Shown here piece by piece: positions 1-12,908 of a stretch of 64,000 bases of DNA. The stretch lies in NCBI GenBank assembly GCA_029448655.1, contig JACCLO010000009.1:1612001-1676000 (forward strand), written 5' to 3'. Made by a program: the position numbers and the translations under genes. Every line of letters begins with the position of its first letter. Position 1 is the first letter of the stretch. This stretch comes from Wolfiporia cocos (Eukaryota > Basidiomycota > Agaricomycetes > Polyporales > Phaeolaceae). Below the pieces are notes generated by a model, which was not told the origin of the DNA, did no database searches, and saw nothing but the letters and a program-made list of their open reading frames with translations.

Positions 1-322
1 ATTCGCACCTCCCTACACATGGTCTACCGAACGCATAACCCTATCCGCCCCATCCCAAAAGCCCCGCCTTCCGCCCACTAATGCCGCATTTAGTCGTAGT
101 TACTTGACGCGGGATACAAATGTACTTAAAAATAATAATAATAAAAGCGACCCACGTGATACGCACAACCGCGACGCGATGGAACGCGTGACACGTCAAT
201 ACTACTCCACACCTTCCAGCCCAAGAATATTCCACATTGCATTGTAAGTCAATCCCATCACAAGCTATAGAGCGTCTAATACAATGGGCTTGGTCGACGA
301 AGCAGCCAGACACTAGCATAAC
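1..322. other. Left window edge, no gene recognised
   Basis: This is the upstream region of the first acetyltransferase gene. It holds a short A/T-rich trinucleotide run (aataataataataa, about 130-145). The open frames here are short and resemble no protein I know. Confidence 0.5.
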
Positions 323-1665
323 ATGGCTTCATTCTCACTGGCGGATCTTTCGTTATTCCCAGCAACGCCCGAACAGACCTATGAATCTCGCAAGCGGACA
401 GCTGTACAGTGGGCCAAAGGGTTGAGTCTGGCACACTATATCCAGCGAGATGTGATAATGGAGTCGCTTGAACATGCGACCGATAACAAGTTCACGACAT
501 GGTCCGTACAACCTCGTTCCGATCAAGTAGTTCATCAGCTGTAGCACTCAAACTCTATGCTCAGGGTTCTTGCGCCCCGAAATGATCCCACCACACTGGA
601 CTTCATGTGCTCATGCGAGACGTGCGAGAATATATCTGTATCTATCGTTGCACGGGACGTTGTGCTGATATCGTTCCGACCCCTAGCTTCCGCCGCAAAG
701 CACTCATCGCGAGATCGTCTGCCGTAACAGAGGCTTCAGCATACGGTATAGCATCCGTGTTTACCCCCGAGGAGAAAAGACGGCGCGGCTACGCACAGCA
801 CATGATGCGTCTCCTCCACTGGATTCTCGCTCCTCGGTCTTCCATGCCTGACAAATTTCCTGCCGCATGGGGCGGGCCACCCAAAGCGTATGTCCACACA
901 GGAGATGCCCGTTTCTCCGTTCTATACAGTGATGTAGGCAGTGAATTCTACCGCGCCTGCGGGCCTTCCCCTTCTCTTAGAGAAGGGTGGCTCGAGCGTG
1001 GGTCCATACAAACGGCCCTTGATACTTCAACAGCCCCGGCAACTTACGCAGAGGATCAAGTCGCCGCGAAAAGCTGGCATCTGCTATCAGAAAACGATGT
1101 AAATGCCGTATTCTCCCGCGAGGCATCGTGGGTGCGTGCGGACCTCGCACATGCGGCTACCTCCACTCCGAGAACTTTATTTTCCTTCCTCCCGGACGAC
1201 GGTGTGGGAGCATTTTTGATCAAGCGAACCATGAACTTTACCTCTGAAGGACAACCGACATGGGTTTTCGACAAGTGGGGCGTCATCCTGCTCCCACGAG
1301 AGGGAGCTGCAGTAGCAGAGGCGATCAATGGTGCACAGCCGGACGAAGTTACTTACGCAACGTGGACCCTCGACATTCTGTCTGACTCACGGTCTCTTGT
1401 TGTTACGCGTCTTAGGACTACAACGGACACGTTCAAGGGCCTCTTAGACCAGCTGATTAAGTTCGCGAGGCAACAGAACATCTCGGCAATCGATATATGG
1501 GGCTTGCCAGAAAATCTACAGCATCTCGCTGGCGAATTTGGGTGGACAACGTCACATCGATCGGAGCATCTTTCGGCATTCAAGTGGTATGGCTCTGAAA
1601 ATGCCGGCGAAGTGGACTGGTTGTTCAACGAGAAGTATGTAGTACAATTTCGGAAGTCTCCTTGA
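323..1665 (+). CDS. LYC1-like GNAT N-acetyltransferase, copy A (intact)
   Basis: A three-exon gene (323-501, 565-621, 687-1665) encodes about 404 residues. Both introns have GT/AG ends and keep the frame. The protein resembles the fungal LYC1 family. Yarrowia LYC1 is a lysine N6-acetyltransferase that starts lysine catabolism; whether this protein uses lysine is inference. A GNAT acetyl-CoA signature is visible near residues 100-115 (a basic RRRGYA stretch followed by QHMMRLL), after the strand AYGIASVFTP. The long C-terminal half ends in WLFNEKYVVQFRKSP. The start was chosen because the first residues (SLADLSLFPATPEQ) match copy C at 20075-21403. A decayed copy lies about 1.3 kb downstream. 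Confidence is high for a GNAT/LYC1-type enzyme and moderate for the substrate. Confidence 0.85.
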
Positions 1666-2939
1666 GACGAGACGCTAATCTCCAATTAAACTGTGTAGGT
1701 TCTGCTGGTGTTAGGCTGCTAGTCAGCAGGCATTGTGCGGCAAGACAGGACTGTGAGTCTATCATCTGCCGCAACGGCACTGTTTGATTCATTTTTTGAA
1801 TGTACAACTTGGCCGTCGTATCTAGTAGCATATTGCGATTCCGTTGCAGCACTCTCCCGCATACATAGCTAGACGCATAAATTGCAACGCGACACATTAC
1901 AAATCGACCTTCCGATCGAGCCTCAAATACTGCGTATTGATGCTCATCTGTGATTATATCGCGTTGATGAGCTGAGACAGACAGCCAGTGAATTTTGGTT
2001 GATAATACCTTCATAGGATGTATCTCTCATGGCTCCCTGCTCGTCGTGCCCCTGAGGACAACTGGACCGATTCAGGTGTTTCTCAGCGATCCTTTCATCC
2101 ATTCTATTCTGTCCCGCTATCGCAGAAATTCTCGCAGCCTAATTGCTAAGCATCTTTGCAGAGAATCAACGAGTGACCCGTCGATGTCGGCTGGTCACCC
2201 AACCAAGACTAGGTGTACAGACGTCTTATGGAATCCACGGAGCTGCTATATGCCCACGATCAGCGCACCTTAAGCACGATCCATCGAGATAGTCATCGGC
2301 TTGCCCTTACCGCAATGATGCAAAGTATCTACTGGAGCCGGCAAGCCTAGCGGGAATGATGTCAAATTGAAGAACATCATATACACCCACCATCGGCAAG
2401 GATGACCCATGCGACATCGGAGTGGTATCACCTGCTCTTAGCCGTTGCTTTGATATATGTCCGGGAGTGTAGCCCCCGCGCGTGGGACCGCCATCGCCTT
2501 GATGCTGACCTTCCTGAGCTAGCTGGCAAGCTCCTCGCAACTGTTGTTGATTACCTTGGCTTTGCGTGCCACCTCGCGCAGTCCATCAGATGCTGCGCAA
2601 CATGGTGCTGACCCTGATCGCCGCGCCACGCAGTATAATGCTAAGAGGCCGCTTTCGCTTGCCAGGCTCACCGCATTGGTGCCTAGGCTCCTGGTAACAA
2701 TCCTTGCTGGTGTGTACAAGCGCACTAGTGACCCGTACTCCTGAAGACACAATACTAGCAGATTCACCTGCGGACGAGCCCTGTGCTGAAGGGCTATACG
2801 TTCATGTACACAACGTGTGACTTCATTACGCTTGGATTCAATTACAATGATATGCGAACCGTGGAGTTCTCGTCAACGCTCAACGACGGATCCGGCCTAG
2901 GGTTACGATCAGGGTATTGGTCATGATACATATCTAGAA
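1666..2939. other. Spacer between acetyltransferase copy A and its decayed duplicate
   Basis: No convincing coding sequence is present; all open frames are short and unfamiliar. The first 60 nt after the copy A stop contain a stretch (about 1695-1715, core GTAGGTTCTGCTGGTG) that recurs in altered form after the other two copies of this gene. It is probably part of the duplicated unit, such as a 3' UTR or terminator region. Confidence 0.5.
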
Positions 2940-3860
2940 AAAAAATGAGTCAACAGCCTGTAGTGACGACATTCTGGAAGAAAACCCCGCACCTGAAGAA
3001 GACGACGCGGCTACACACAGCACATGATGCGTCGCCTCCACTGGATTCTTGCTCCTCGTTCTTCCCTCCCTGGTAGATTCCCTGCGACATAGGGCGGGCC
3101 ACCCAAAGCATTTGACCATACAGGAGACGCCCGTTTCTCCGCTCTCTACAGTGACGTAGGTACTGAATTTTACCGTGCCTGCGGCCTTCAAAGCTTCACC
3201 GGTCACCTTCTCTTGGGAAAGGGTGGCTCGAGCGCGGGTCCATACAGACGGTCCTCGACATCTCAACAGTCCCGGCAACCTACGCAGAGGATCAAGTCGC
3301 CGGGCAACGCTGGCACCTGCTATCAGAAGATGATGTAAAGACCGTATACTCCCGCGAGACATCGTGGGTGCATGCGAACCTCGCATATGCGGCTACCTCT
3401 CCTCAGACAACTGGTGCTTCCCCTTCCTTCTCTGACGATGGCAGGAGCATTCTTGATCAAGCAGAGCATGAGCCTAACCCCCGAGGAGCAACCGAGATGG
3501 CCCCTCGATAGGTAGGGTTCCATTCTGCACCCACGAAAGGGAACTGCAGTCACCAGCGGCAGAGACGCACAGCCGGACGAAACTGTCTCCACAACGTGGA
3601 TTCTGTCCGACTCACGGTCTCTTGGATTCTCGACGATCGACGTCTGGCCATACTTGCCAGTGAGTTTGGACGGATGACGTCACATCGGCTCGGGGCCTCT
3701 TTCCGCATTCAAGCAGTGTAATTCTGAAAGGTTGAGTGGCTTGTAAGAGAGGTGTGTGCAGCAACGCTCGAAGAACGGTTCCTCGAGACAAGATGCTAAC
3801 TTCCGATTGCATAGGTTCTACTAGTGTTAGAACCGGTCTGTCGGGCTGTGCGGCGAGACT
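2940..3860 (+). pseudogene. Decayed tandem copy (B) of the LYC1-like acetyltransferase
   Basis: The DNA aligns by eye with the third exon and 3' flank of copy A, for example CGCGGCTACACACAGCACAT against CGCGGCTACGCACAGCACAT. It lacks the first two exons. A tryptophan codon of copy A (TGG in GCATGGGGCGGGC) is TAG here (ACATAGGGCGGGC). There are several small indels. A block of roughly 100 nt present in copy A after GGTCTCTTG is missing. A second in-frame TAG follows the CCCCTCGATAGG stretch. The downstream flank also matches that of copy A, so the duplication extended past the gene. It cannot make a full-length enzyme. Confidence 0.85.
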
Positions 3861-4331
3861 GAGCAGTAGGTCCGAGGTCCGTTGCACATATCATTTACCT
3901 TGATGGCGCCGCTCAGCGATCCCGTAGTAATGCGCACAAGTGAACTAGGACCAGCGAGCACCCACATCCATAGCAAGGCCCTGTAGGGGCTCATGCAACA
4001 TGTGAAGCGCAGAAATGCAGCATAGTCACAAGTCTTAGAATGTGTTCGTAATCTCGCCATTGTTCATTCTGGATTCTCGCTTATAGTGCTGATCTTAAGC
4101 TGATCTTCATATATATTCGTTTTGATGCTATAACTGTTGTATCTTTCAGGTCGCAGACAAAAACAACGTGCAAATTGCAAGGGTCTTGGCACAGAGCTTG
4201 GCTGGGATGGCATGGCGACCCTCCGATTAGGCATATTCGGCGGCTACGCTAGCAGGTTCCTTGTACTCTGCAATTGGAGTAAACGGAATATCGTGCAACC
4301 TATGGATAAAGATCAGTAACTAGGGGCACGT
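3861..4331. other. Spacer, nothing recognised
   Basis: This lies between the acetyltransferase pseudogene and the convergent 3' end of the hydantoinase gene. No coding sequence or RNA gene can be supported. Confidence 0.4.
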
Positions 4332-7300
4332 TTAAGTTCCAGTAATGAAACCGCACCCGAACGCAGAGGGCCCACCGCATGCCAGACCCTCCGTGGTCGT
4401 GGTCCATTTGGGCTCCGCCGCCATTGCGACGACGGTGACACGCAAACCGTATCTAGAGCGAAACTTTGATGCGGCGGACATTGCACCGAGGCATTCTCAG
4501 GGCTTACCGGTAATCGGGAGTGCCTAGCGCCGCTCCATTCTGCGAGTCTAGGACGGTAATCAAGTCTGGGACGGTGACCAGCACCTGAAGATGATCAATG
4601 AGTGTGCACAGAGAGCCAGGAGGATGGTAATGGATACTGACCTTCTTCTCGCCTTCAGGAGATTCAACGTAGGCGTACAGGTTCTCATTCTGGAAGGGAA
4701 TGATCATGCGATCTTCCGGACCGTAAGGCAACGCGGTCGTGTTCGGCGCAGACCCTGCATTCTCCTCCTCATCCTCGAGGAGGGGAGCAATCGTCACAGA
4801 GCCCCATGTGAAACCTTTTCGTACTTCCTGCTTGAAGCATCAGGACCAATTGGACATGGCACAATGACTGCGAATCGCACCCGTTGTACGTCCACAATCT
4901 TCCCTATGAAAAGACAAGCACCATTTTGCAATTCGAGAATGGCTGATGGGATAGACTTCAGGTCGTTCTTCTTTCTACAAAGGGCTACTGCACGCCCAAT
5001 ACGCCACGCTTGTGAGACGCTACGAGAAATACCTTGGAAGCACAGTGAGTATCTTATAACTGCAACGATTCGAGCCCATATCCGCGTACCGTATTTTTGA
5101 CAGCTCGCTCTGTTCAAAGGTGCCATACTAACACCGCTTTTTGATCCCATTTCTGTAGTAACGGTGCGTAGGATTGTCTCCACGGCTTTTGGATCCCTCG
5201 CCGTGGGAAGAATCTGCTATGTGTTAGAAATGAACCAAAGTAGCGAGGACCGGCTAACGCACGATTGTATTTCCCAGAGCATCGGAGATTGCGCAAGGCC
5301 ACAAGCCTCCGGGCACGTTGAAAGCGCCTGGAAGACTGGACAGAGTCGCAGTTTACAGCGAAATAGAGACTATTGAGAGGACCGCTTACGATTGGTACAT
5401 CTATGAACCGAGCCTTCGGTGAGAGCAGCACGCCAAGATACTAGCCAACGCACGTTTGGGTATGCCCGCCCCATTAGATCAGCATCAAGAACGACCTTGC
5501 CCATTTCAGTCGCCACAATCATCGGCTGTATGCCATTTCCTCCGCCAATCTCTTCGGATACGACTCCCGCAAAGTCATTCATTCCCAGGTACTTGAGTAG
5601 CGCACGGATGGATGCGGGAATCTCATCGCCTCCTTGCAAGCGCTCGAGCTAGAAGGTGGTTATCATTACTCTCGCCGTGTCCCGGGGTTTTACTTTAGCA
5701 CAGACTTACTGAGACGCTAGGAGAGCCCTGCGATCCAGATCAGCGAAAATACTTCTGTCTGTTCACGAGCGCCCATACCATGAAAGAACAACGTAAGAAC
5801 ATGGCGTCTTCGGGAATATCATCAGGGTCGCGAACCTAGTCCATTGATGAGTTAGCATATAATTAGTTGGGACACATCGCACTGACGACAATTGATTTTC
5901 CGTCTCGCAACAGCTGGCGAGCCATGAGATAAGGTGGGTATGTGGATCCTCCTCCTCCTGTACCCAGTACGCCACATCCTTCGGCGATCCATTCTGAGTT
6001 GTCACAATCAGCACGCGTCTTGCGTCAAAGAGACTGGCAGTCGACAGACCAAGGTCGAGCTCAGACAGATTCCATGAGCGATCAGAGAGGATTTGCGGTC
6101 TGTAGGACTCGATATCGATTTGCTGATCCTCCGATTCCTCTGCCACCACAGCCTTATCTCCTTCAGCGTAGTCGGTGTCGGAGTTTTGCAGAACGCTGTC
6201 CGGAGCGCTGATTGATGCAACAGCCTCCGGAGCAAGGTCACCGGCTGCCCTGACAATGATGCGGGTAGCTTGGTTCGTAACATACTGTGGGTACTCAGTT
6301 TAGTGATTGCTATCGGAATGGGATCAGCAAGAGACTACCTGAACTGGTAGGTTCACTACCTCGACAATTTTCGTCGCCGCTACATAAACACAGCGGCGTC
6401 AGCGTATGCCTGTACGTATACCCCAACGCTACTTACCAGGATCAGCACCAGATTTGATTGCCTTGTCAATTGCTTGCACTTTTATGGCCTCAATAACGTC
6501 GTGGATGTCACGACCTTGAAGCAACTCAATCGTGTCGATCTCTCCGGCGACTATACAAAGTGATAGATTACTCGTTATGAAACGTTGTAGCTCCTCATTA
6601 GGCCTAAGTACATTTACCTTTGGCCATTGCGGCACCCACAGCATTTGCCACACTGTAGTATGGAGGCTGCAGGATCTCGCCGACTCCTACGAGCTCGTCG
6701 GGCGCAATGATGCTGCCGCCTCCCACCAATAAAATGGTGATGTCTTCTGGAGAGGTTTTCATTCTGCAGGGTGCAAATAAGCAGAGATAATTTCCGCTTT
6801 AATGAGATGACATACTTGTCGATGATACCTTCAAGCTGCTTCTTGATTTCCTTGACGGCCTTCTCAACCACTATCGGGTCAAGGTCGATGACATTTTCCT
6901 TGCTACCAAGCGAAGAACGTCCGCTTGCGACCACGATGTCGCTAGCAGTCAACACATTTCCTCCGAACACTTTCGCGTCTCGCGTGAGATAGTGCCCAAC
7001 GGAGTCAGGACCAACCGCAACATGCGGCCCTTTCAGTGTCTCTGTGATCTTCACGCGCGATCCGCCGCCAAGACCGATAGACTGAACGTCCGCCATAGAG
7101 AAGTTAGTGCGCACACCGCCGACTTCGATGAAAGCAGCGGCTTGGCGGGGAAATCCGGACGGGAGCAACACGCCGACGTCCGATGTCGTCCCGCCAATGT
7201 CGACTACAATAGTAGACTTGCGCTGCACTGTGGCCTTGTGCTCGTCGAGGCCGGCGAGAAACGCCGCCCCGCGCATGGAGTTGGTCGGCCCCGACGCAAA

Positions 7301-8430
7301 GGTGCGAATCGGCAGCTGCGCGGCGGAGGCAGCTGTCGTGAGTGTGCCATCATTTTGCGTGAGGAAGAGCGGGCAAGAGAGATTGAGTGCGCGCATGGCA
7401 TGCTGGAAACTGTGTATCGTGCGCTGCGCAAACGTCAAGATCGACGCATTGAGGATTGAGGCGTTCTCTCGCTCAAGAAACCCTACTTGTCCGACTGCGA
7501 TCGGCATAATTAGCGTGGTCGAAGCGTATATTGGCTCGGAGGATTCACCATCGCGAGAACATACAACATTGACAGAAGGGCCAAGTTCCCTCTGCACGAT
7601 CTTTCGTGCAGCAACCTCTTGCCTATCACTATTGTCGAGTGGGGAATAAATCCCACAGAGCACCACCTTCGTGTAGACCTCGCGTGAGATATAATACGAA
7701 GCTTAGGATGAAATTTCCTCACATTCTTCAGGCCCTTGCTCCTGATAATAGCGCATTGCTCGACGATTTGCTCTTCCCTCAACGACATAATTTCGCGCCC
7801 ATCGACTGCAATCGGGTGAGATCACGAACGCCCCTTAGATCAATACTTCTTACTTTCAATGCCGCCATCCACGTATCCAACATGTCCCTCAGTCAAGGCA
7901 CGAAGCCGGGCAGGGAAATCTATGAAGGGCGGGCACTGCTTGGTGTACGGACCACACAGTCGAATGACGGCGACTTTGGCAAGACGTCGCACGTCCGCCT
8001 CAAGAACTGCATTGGTGAATGCGGTCGTACCAATACTGAGGCAAGAGATGCGCTCTGGTGGAACCGCGGCGAGAGTCAGGACCTCGCGCACGGCCGCTTC
8101 GATACCCACTGAGACGTTTGACGTTGTGGGTGCTTTGAAGTGCGCGAGGACACCCCGCGACGGCTCGTGAAGGCGTGTCACATCAATAAGCACACCGTCT
8201 GTGTTGGTTCCTACAGTAATCGGTCGATCAGTATGTCGCATACGGGTCAATCACCCAAATCGGTGGCGCGACATTGCTTTCGACCATTAATAACGTAGTC
8301 AACGATAAACTTTGTTCACATTACAGCGCAAATGCAGGACCACATGCCAATCGAGTTCGTCCAGGTGTTTCTTGTTGATCAAGGACACTACAGGCTGCTT
8401 ACCTCCGACATCGACTCCAATCCGTAACAT
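4332..8430 (-). CDS. Hydantoinase/oxoprolinase (HyuA-type) fused to a DUF917 domain
   Basis: A multi-exon minus-strand gene for a single-chain protein of roughly 950-1,000 residues. The first exon (8404-8430) encodes MLRIGVDVGG. A 193-nt intron follows, then TNTDGVLIDV, together giving the nucleotide-binding start of the hydantoinase A N-terminal domain. The hydantoinase A main domain follows (VVDIGGTTSDVGVL and SIGLGGGSRV, about 7000-7220). After a short intron near 5995-6050 the DUF917 domain begins with AEGCGVLGTGGGGSTYPPY. It ends in the last exon with YGLRVTVVAMAAEP and stops at 4332. The family hydrolyses cyclic amides such as hydantoins or 5-oxoproline in an ATP-dependent way, and DUF917 includes thiohydantoin desulfurases. 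The substrate here is unknown. The next gene upstream, on the same strand, is an amidase. I did not trace every intron. Confidence 0.85.
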
Positions 8431-9570
8431 TGTGGCACGCTGATCTTCGGATGTGGCAACAAGCACTAGCTCGATGCTCGTCCCGCGGGCTACTCCACGT
8501 TATAAGGCCGTCGAAGATTAAGAAAGAAGCTTATCTGTACGAGTCAGAGTCTGATTAGCATAGCTATTGAGGGCGATAAAAGATAGCATGAATGTTACCC
8601 ATCCCCGCTTTCTTCGCAGAATAATGGTTGGAGACCGGAGTGAGACAGCGATCAAAGAGAGATAGCGAGCAATCAGCAACTGTACCACGACGATGATATG
8701 CGAAAAGGCAATCCTCTGGTAGTCTCCTACAATCAAGAGAATCCTGCGGTAGCAGTGGTCTGGGCTATCGCTATCTTACTAACCGTTTATGAGCAGATTT
8801 TGACACGGAGGCGTCATGTCAGCTCGTGCGAGACGGTATCTGATTCAAGAACAAGAACAACGCTCTAATCTTATTGCAAGTTATTCTTGACCTTCGATGG
8901 AACCGAGTCGGTGAAGACACCCTGCAGATAACTGCGCTCTAGAGACTACAGATTCTAAACGCCTGCGCCATGGAACGGTCTCAAAGTCGATGTGAAAATA
9001 TGCAAACCTGCAAGCTTCCTAAGTTGCGAGCTGAAGCTATCGGGTGAGAGACGTGATAACTTGGATTGCGAGATGCGAGTACTTGGTAGTAATCATAGTC
9101 GTTCAGCAAGTCGCAAGTGGCTAGGGGTCCCGGCGCGGCACGTGTTTGCTGGTGTTGAGAACGAGGCCTTGAGGACTAGGGAGTGGTCTGGAACGCGCGG
9201 GGCGCGTTAGGATGCGAATTCCCGAGCCGGGGTACCTTCGATAGTGGGATGACGAGGTGGGACCAGTGCGTTGAGGGTTGGCATAGACGGTCGAGACGCG
9301 TGGCACGGCTACACCACAGCTCAGCGAAAGAAGTGGGCGAGGAAAAGGACTGCAGCATGCTACTATGCGGGGACGAAAACACGTCGACGCGCTCGCTTAG
9401 TAAAACATTACTTCTGCCATAAACACGAAATAAGAGTGAGTATGGAAGGGCGTGCATACGTCTACACACTATATCAAAGCTCTACAGTATTATTGTATGG
9501 TCACTAGATTATGCACGACTCACAGGTGGATCCAAGCAATCAGCCGCAGACCTGCATTGCGCGAGATGTC
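8431..9570. other. Spacer between hydantoinase and amidase genes
   Basis: This 1.1-kb stretch should contain the promoter of the hydantoinase gene and the 3' end of the amidase gene. Short frames on both strands have no recognisable similarity. I see no gene in it. Confidence 0.4.
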
Positions 9571-11615
9571 TCAGAACGTCTTGGGAACGAACCCCTTACC
9601 GGAGTCCCACAGTGCCCGCTCAACCTCCCGCATGCCCGCGATAACCTTCTCCTCCTCCATACGGCCCGCCACAACCTGCACGGCGAGTGGGAGTCCATGC
9701 ATCGCGCGAGAATCGTACAGGGAGTATGCTCCCCGTGCAATGTCATTCATGCTCTCGTACTCCTCGCTAGCGTGGAAGTCGATGGGCAGTGCGTCGAGCA
9801 TTCCGTTTACGTACGTGACAGGAACAACTCCAGCCGTGTAATCAAGCTGTCAGTTCAACGCCGATAAGGCATCATCAGAAGGGCCAGTTAGGTCGGATCA
9901 GACGGGCACCGCCACTCACGATGTTAAACAAGAACACGTAGCTTGCCGACACGAGAGTTGCCGCACCGGAACCACCCTTCGGTATAGGCGGGAGGGCGTG
10001 GGGAACTGTCAAAACGAAGTCCAAACCTTGGGACTGCCGCGCGGAGTGCCACGCTGCCCTGTAGTCTTCTTTCAGCACGTTCAGCATTTGTTCTTGTTGG
10101 GTTGTCTTCTTGTGGAAACATTCCAACAGGCCCGCCCACGCGTCGTTCCTGCCCGCAGGCCGCGAGAACAAGCGCAAATACAGCGCATACAATTGTTTGA
10201 ACCAGAGCGGCAATGCAAGCATTGTTCGCGTCGCCGAGGCCGCAGAGTTGAGGGTCTCGCCGGACCGCAGAGGGGCACCATGGGAGACTCCTGTAATCCG
10301 GGTAGGTGGAGCTGACCATAAGATTTCGGCCGGCTTACCTCCGTCAGCAAACATGAGCTGGAAGCCGATCTTGAGGCCTTCCAGAATACTTGGGGGGTAG
10401 CTGCACGCGGGGAGGATAGTCAGAGGTTATTCCGAGGTTGCGCATCGGAACCGACCGACAATTCCACGACTTCATGGCCTGCCCTCCGCAACGCATCGAC
10501 AGACTCGCGGAGCGCGCGGCTACACGCCGGGGTTGGTGGCACAATTCCTATAAGTGCTAGTGATGAGCTTCGACTGCTGTCAATTAGGTACGATCATTAC
10601 CGTCGGACCAGATGACGCCCCACTTCGGCTTCCTACCGCTCAAAAGAAAGTCCACCGGGCGCCAGGGCAGTGGGACGCACTGCGACGGAGGCACCACTGT
10701 CAGAAGCAGCAATTGACCGGCTCCCGGACAGCTGTACGTACAGTGTGATCGTACACCCACGGCCGCATCTCCATAACTCGCTTCCAGAACTCCTCCAGAT
10801 CGTCCAACGTGCGCGCGATGGGCGCGGTCACGGTGGGGGTGCCCTCTTGCCCAGGCATGCACGGCATGCACCCGTAGGACGGGAACCGGCCAACCGAGCT
10901 CTTGACCGAGTACAGCCCGCAGTATGCGGCGGGGAAACGGGTGCTCCCGCCGATGTCCGTGCCGACCTCGACTACGCTTCCTTGGTACGCGACCAGCGCC
11001 GATCCGCCGCCGGTCGACGCGCCTGGAGAATACGCGGAGTTGTACGGATTCGCGGTCTCACCAAACAGATCGGACACGACCTCAAGCGAGAGCAGCCCAG
11101 TCGGCACTGTCGTCTTAGCGTGTATCCGCGCCCCCGCGTCTTGCAGGAGGCGTACGATGGGCGCTGAGACAGCTTTCGGGTGGCCTACGTTGGCTGAGTA
11201 GCCGAGCGTGGTGTCGTGCCCCGCGACGTCGATACAATCCTTGACGCTCACCACGATGCCCGACAGGGGTCTATGCCTCTCTACAGCTACGCGCTCCGCC
11301 TCGTCAATCATGATGTCCGAAAGACAGTTGGTAGCATCTTGAGCACGCAGAGCTTGCTTGCCGTAGGCGCGTAGGATGGCGGAGGGCGGGATGGTCTGTG
11401 CGTTGCATTCATCGACGAGTTGAGAGAGGGATAGCGAAAGGATCTTCTTGTCCTCGTCAGTAATTGGCTCCGAGTATATCGGGGGAAGGGATCGTCGACT
11501 GCTCCCAATTGCGAACTGCTTCGACGCGCTGTCCAGACGTCAGCGCAGTCACAAGACGTGCAGCGGCATCTGAGCATGCTCACCAGGCGCTGCGGTGTTG
11601 CGGGGATGTGAACAT
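9571..11615 (-). CDS. Amidase-signature hydrolase (fungal amidase/FAAH-like)
   Basis: A multi-exon minus-strand gene of the amidase-signature family, which hydrolyses amides to acid and ammonia or amine. The catalytic pieces are visible in the exon around 10750-11528. The lysine lies in PLSGIVVSVKDCIDV. The flexible-serine loop is SPGASTGGGSA, and the nucleophilic serine is in VGTDIGGSTRFPAAYCGLY. The C-terminal exon (9571-9801) ends RALWDSGKGFVPKTF. The start at 11615 depends on a 55-nt intron (11529-11583, GTGAGC...ACAG with a GCTGAC branch-like site). Without it the upstream frame meets a TGA. Another intron joins YDHT to CVPLPWRPVDF, a junction typical of the fungal family. No signal peptide or membrane segment is evident. 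The gene appears intact. Confidence 0.85.
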
Positions 11616-12908
11616 GATGGGAACGGGTCGGCTTGAACTTGAAGTAGCGGAAGCGTGGGGATTAAATATTGCTGTCACGCGAGGAGGCTGATATCTTGAA
11701 TGACAGACATCACGGCCACGGCAACGACAGGGCGCTGTAAAACGACCGAGAAAGAGAACTCAGAAACGCCGCAGGAACAGAGTGAGGATGTGAAAGCCGC
11801 CCGAATGAGAGCTAGCCGCTCTCAGCTAGTCAGCGCACTGCCCGATACGTACAGTTTGACGAACTAGAAGGGCGTCCCGAGGCTTTGCCGATTCTAATCG
11901 GAGATGCAGTGTGTGCGAGCTGAACGGACTCTGCAGGGCTGCATGCGGGCGTGTCAGGGCGGACAGATGGCGAGGATGAAGCACGGTGTCCCGATGTGTT
12001 CCTCCGTGCATGTCATCGCCGGACGCAGGCGTTCAGTTGTCTGCGAGCGCGCTCAGCACTGGATCCTATCAATCGAGACGCGGTGAGCTCGCATAAGTCA
12101 TCATGGCTTATTGCTTACCCCGCATCCTCAATGACAATGTCAATCGCAGCTTCCGACGTGTTTCAGACATCACATATGGCTTGCCCGCACAGACGCACGC
12201 CTCGGCAGAATACACACCGTCTTGGGAATTTGATGCCGCCAACTCGTGCCTGCACGGGATTGCGGAGTCAATTGCACTAGCTGTAGCTGTAGCCGGTCTT
12301 GATCATGAGGAAATTTATGACTAGTTGACGGCGTCTTGCAAACAAAGGGATGGTGCGGATCTAGCAGATCGTCTTTTCAATAGCAGACAGCCCGGTTAGT
12401 GCGGAGTCCTTCTATGCTCAAATGTTGTACGAAATGCAAGTCCAATCTCTCCATTCATCGGAATATGGAGACGTACAGGAGCTAGTGGCGTTATCATTTA
12501 GTTCCCGAGGACTACCATACCGCTTTCTATGACGAAAACACTCCTTCTGGGTCTGGATTCCACGAGGGAGCGAGATAACCGGCCACAGGAGGACCAAGCA
12601 AGCGAATGCATTAAATTAGCGTGAGAACTACTGATTACACCGGCGTCTCTAAGTTGATACTACGGCACAAACAGTACCTGCCACAAGATCTGCGTCATTT
12701 CGTCAAGAATGTATGTTCTTTCAGCACTATGGACTATTCACGAGCGTATGCCGCCCCGTTGTCAGCATTTCATATCATACGCATGTTATAGATACGAATT
12801 GCGCTCTGAATTACGCGTTTGTGGCGCAGCTCGCGTCTTGCACATGATCATGTTGACGCGTTAATTATCGCGTAGCTAGCGCCCGTTCTTTGTCACTACC
12901 TACCAGCA
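11616..12908. other. Intergenic region, no supported gene
   Basis: It separates the minus-strand amidase start from the plus-strand unknown gene, so it should hold both promoters. A 73-codon plus frame at 12103-12324 has no recognisable features and is not called. Confidence 0.4.

Noticed and set aside
11529..11620. In-frame TGA and apparent frameshift near the amidase start suggested a broken gene
   Set aside because: A 55-nt GT...AG intron (11529-11583) with a branch-like GCTGAC removes the stop and joins ATG at 11615 in frame to the conserved body, so the gene is intact.
12103..12324. 73-codon frame between the amidase and the acidic-protein gene
   Set aside because: No motif, no splice partners, length expected by chance.
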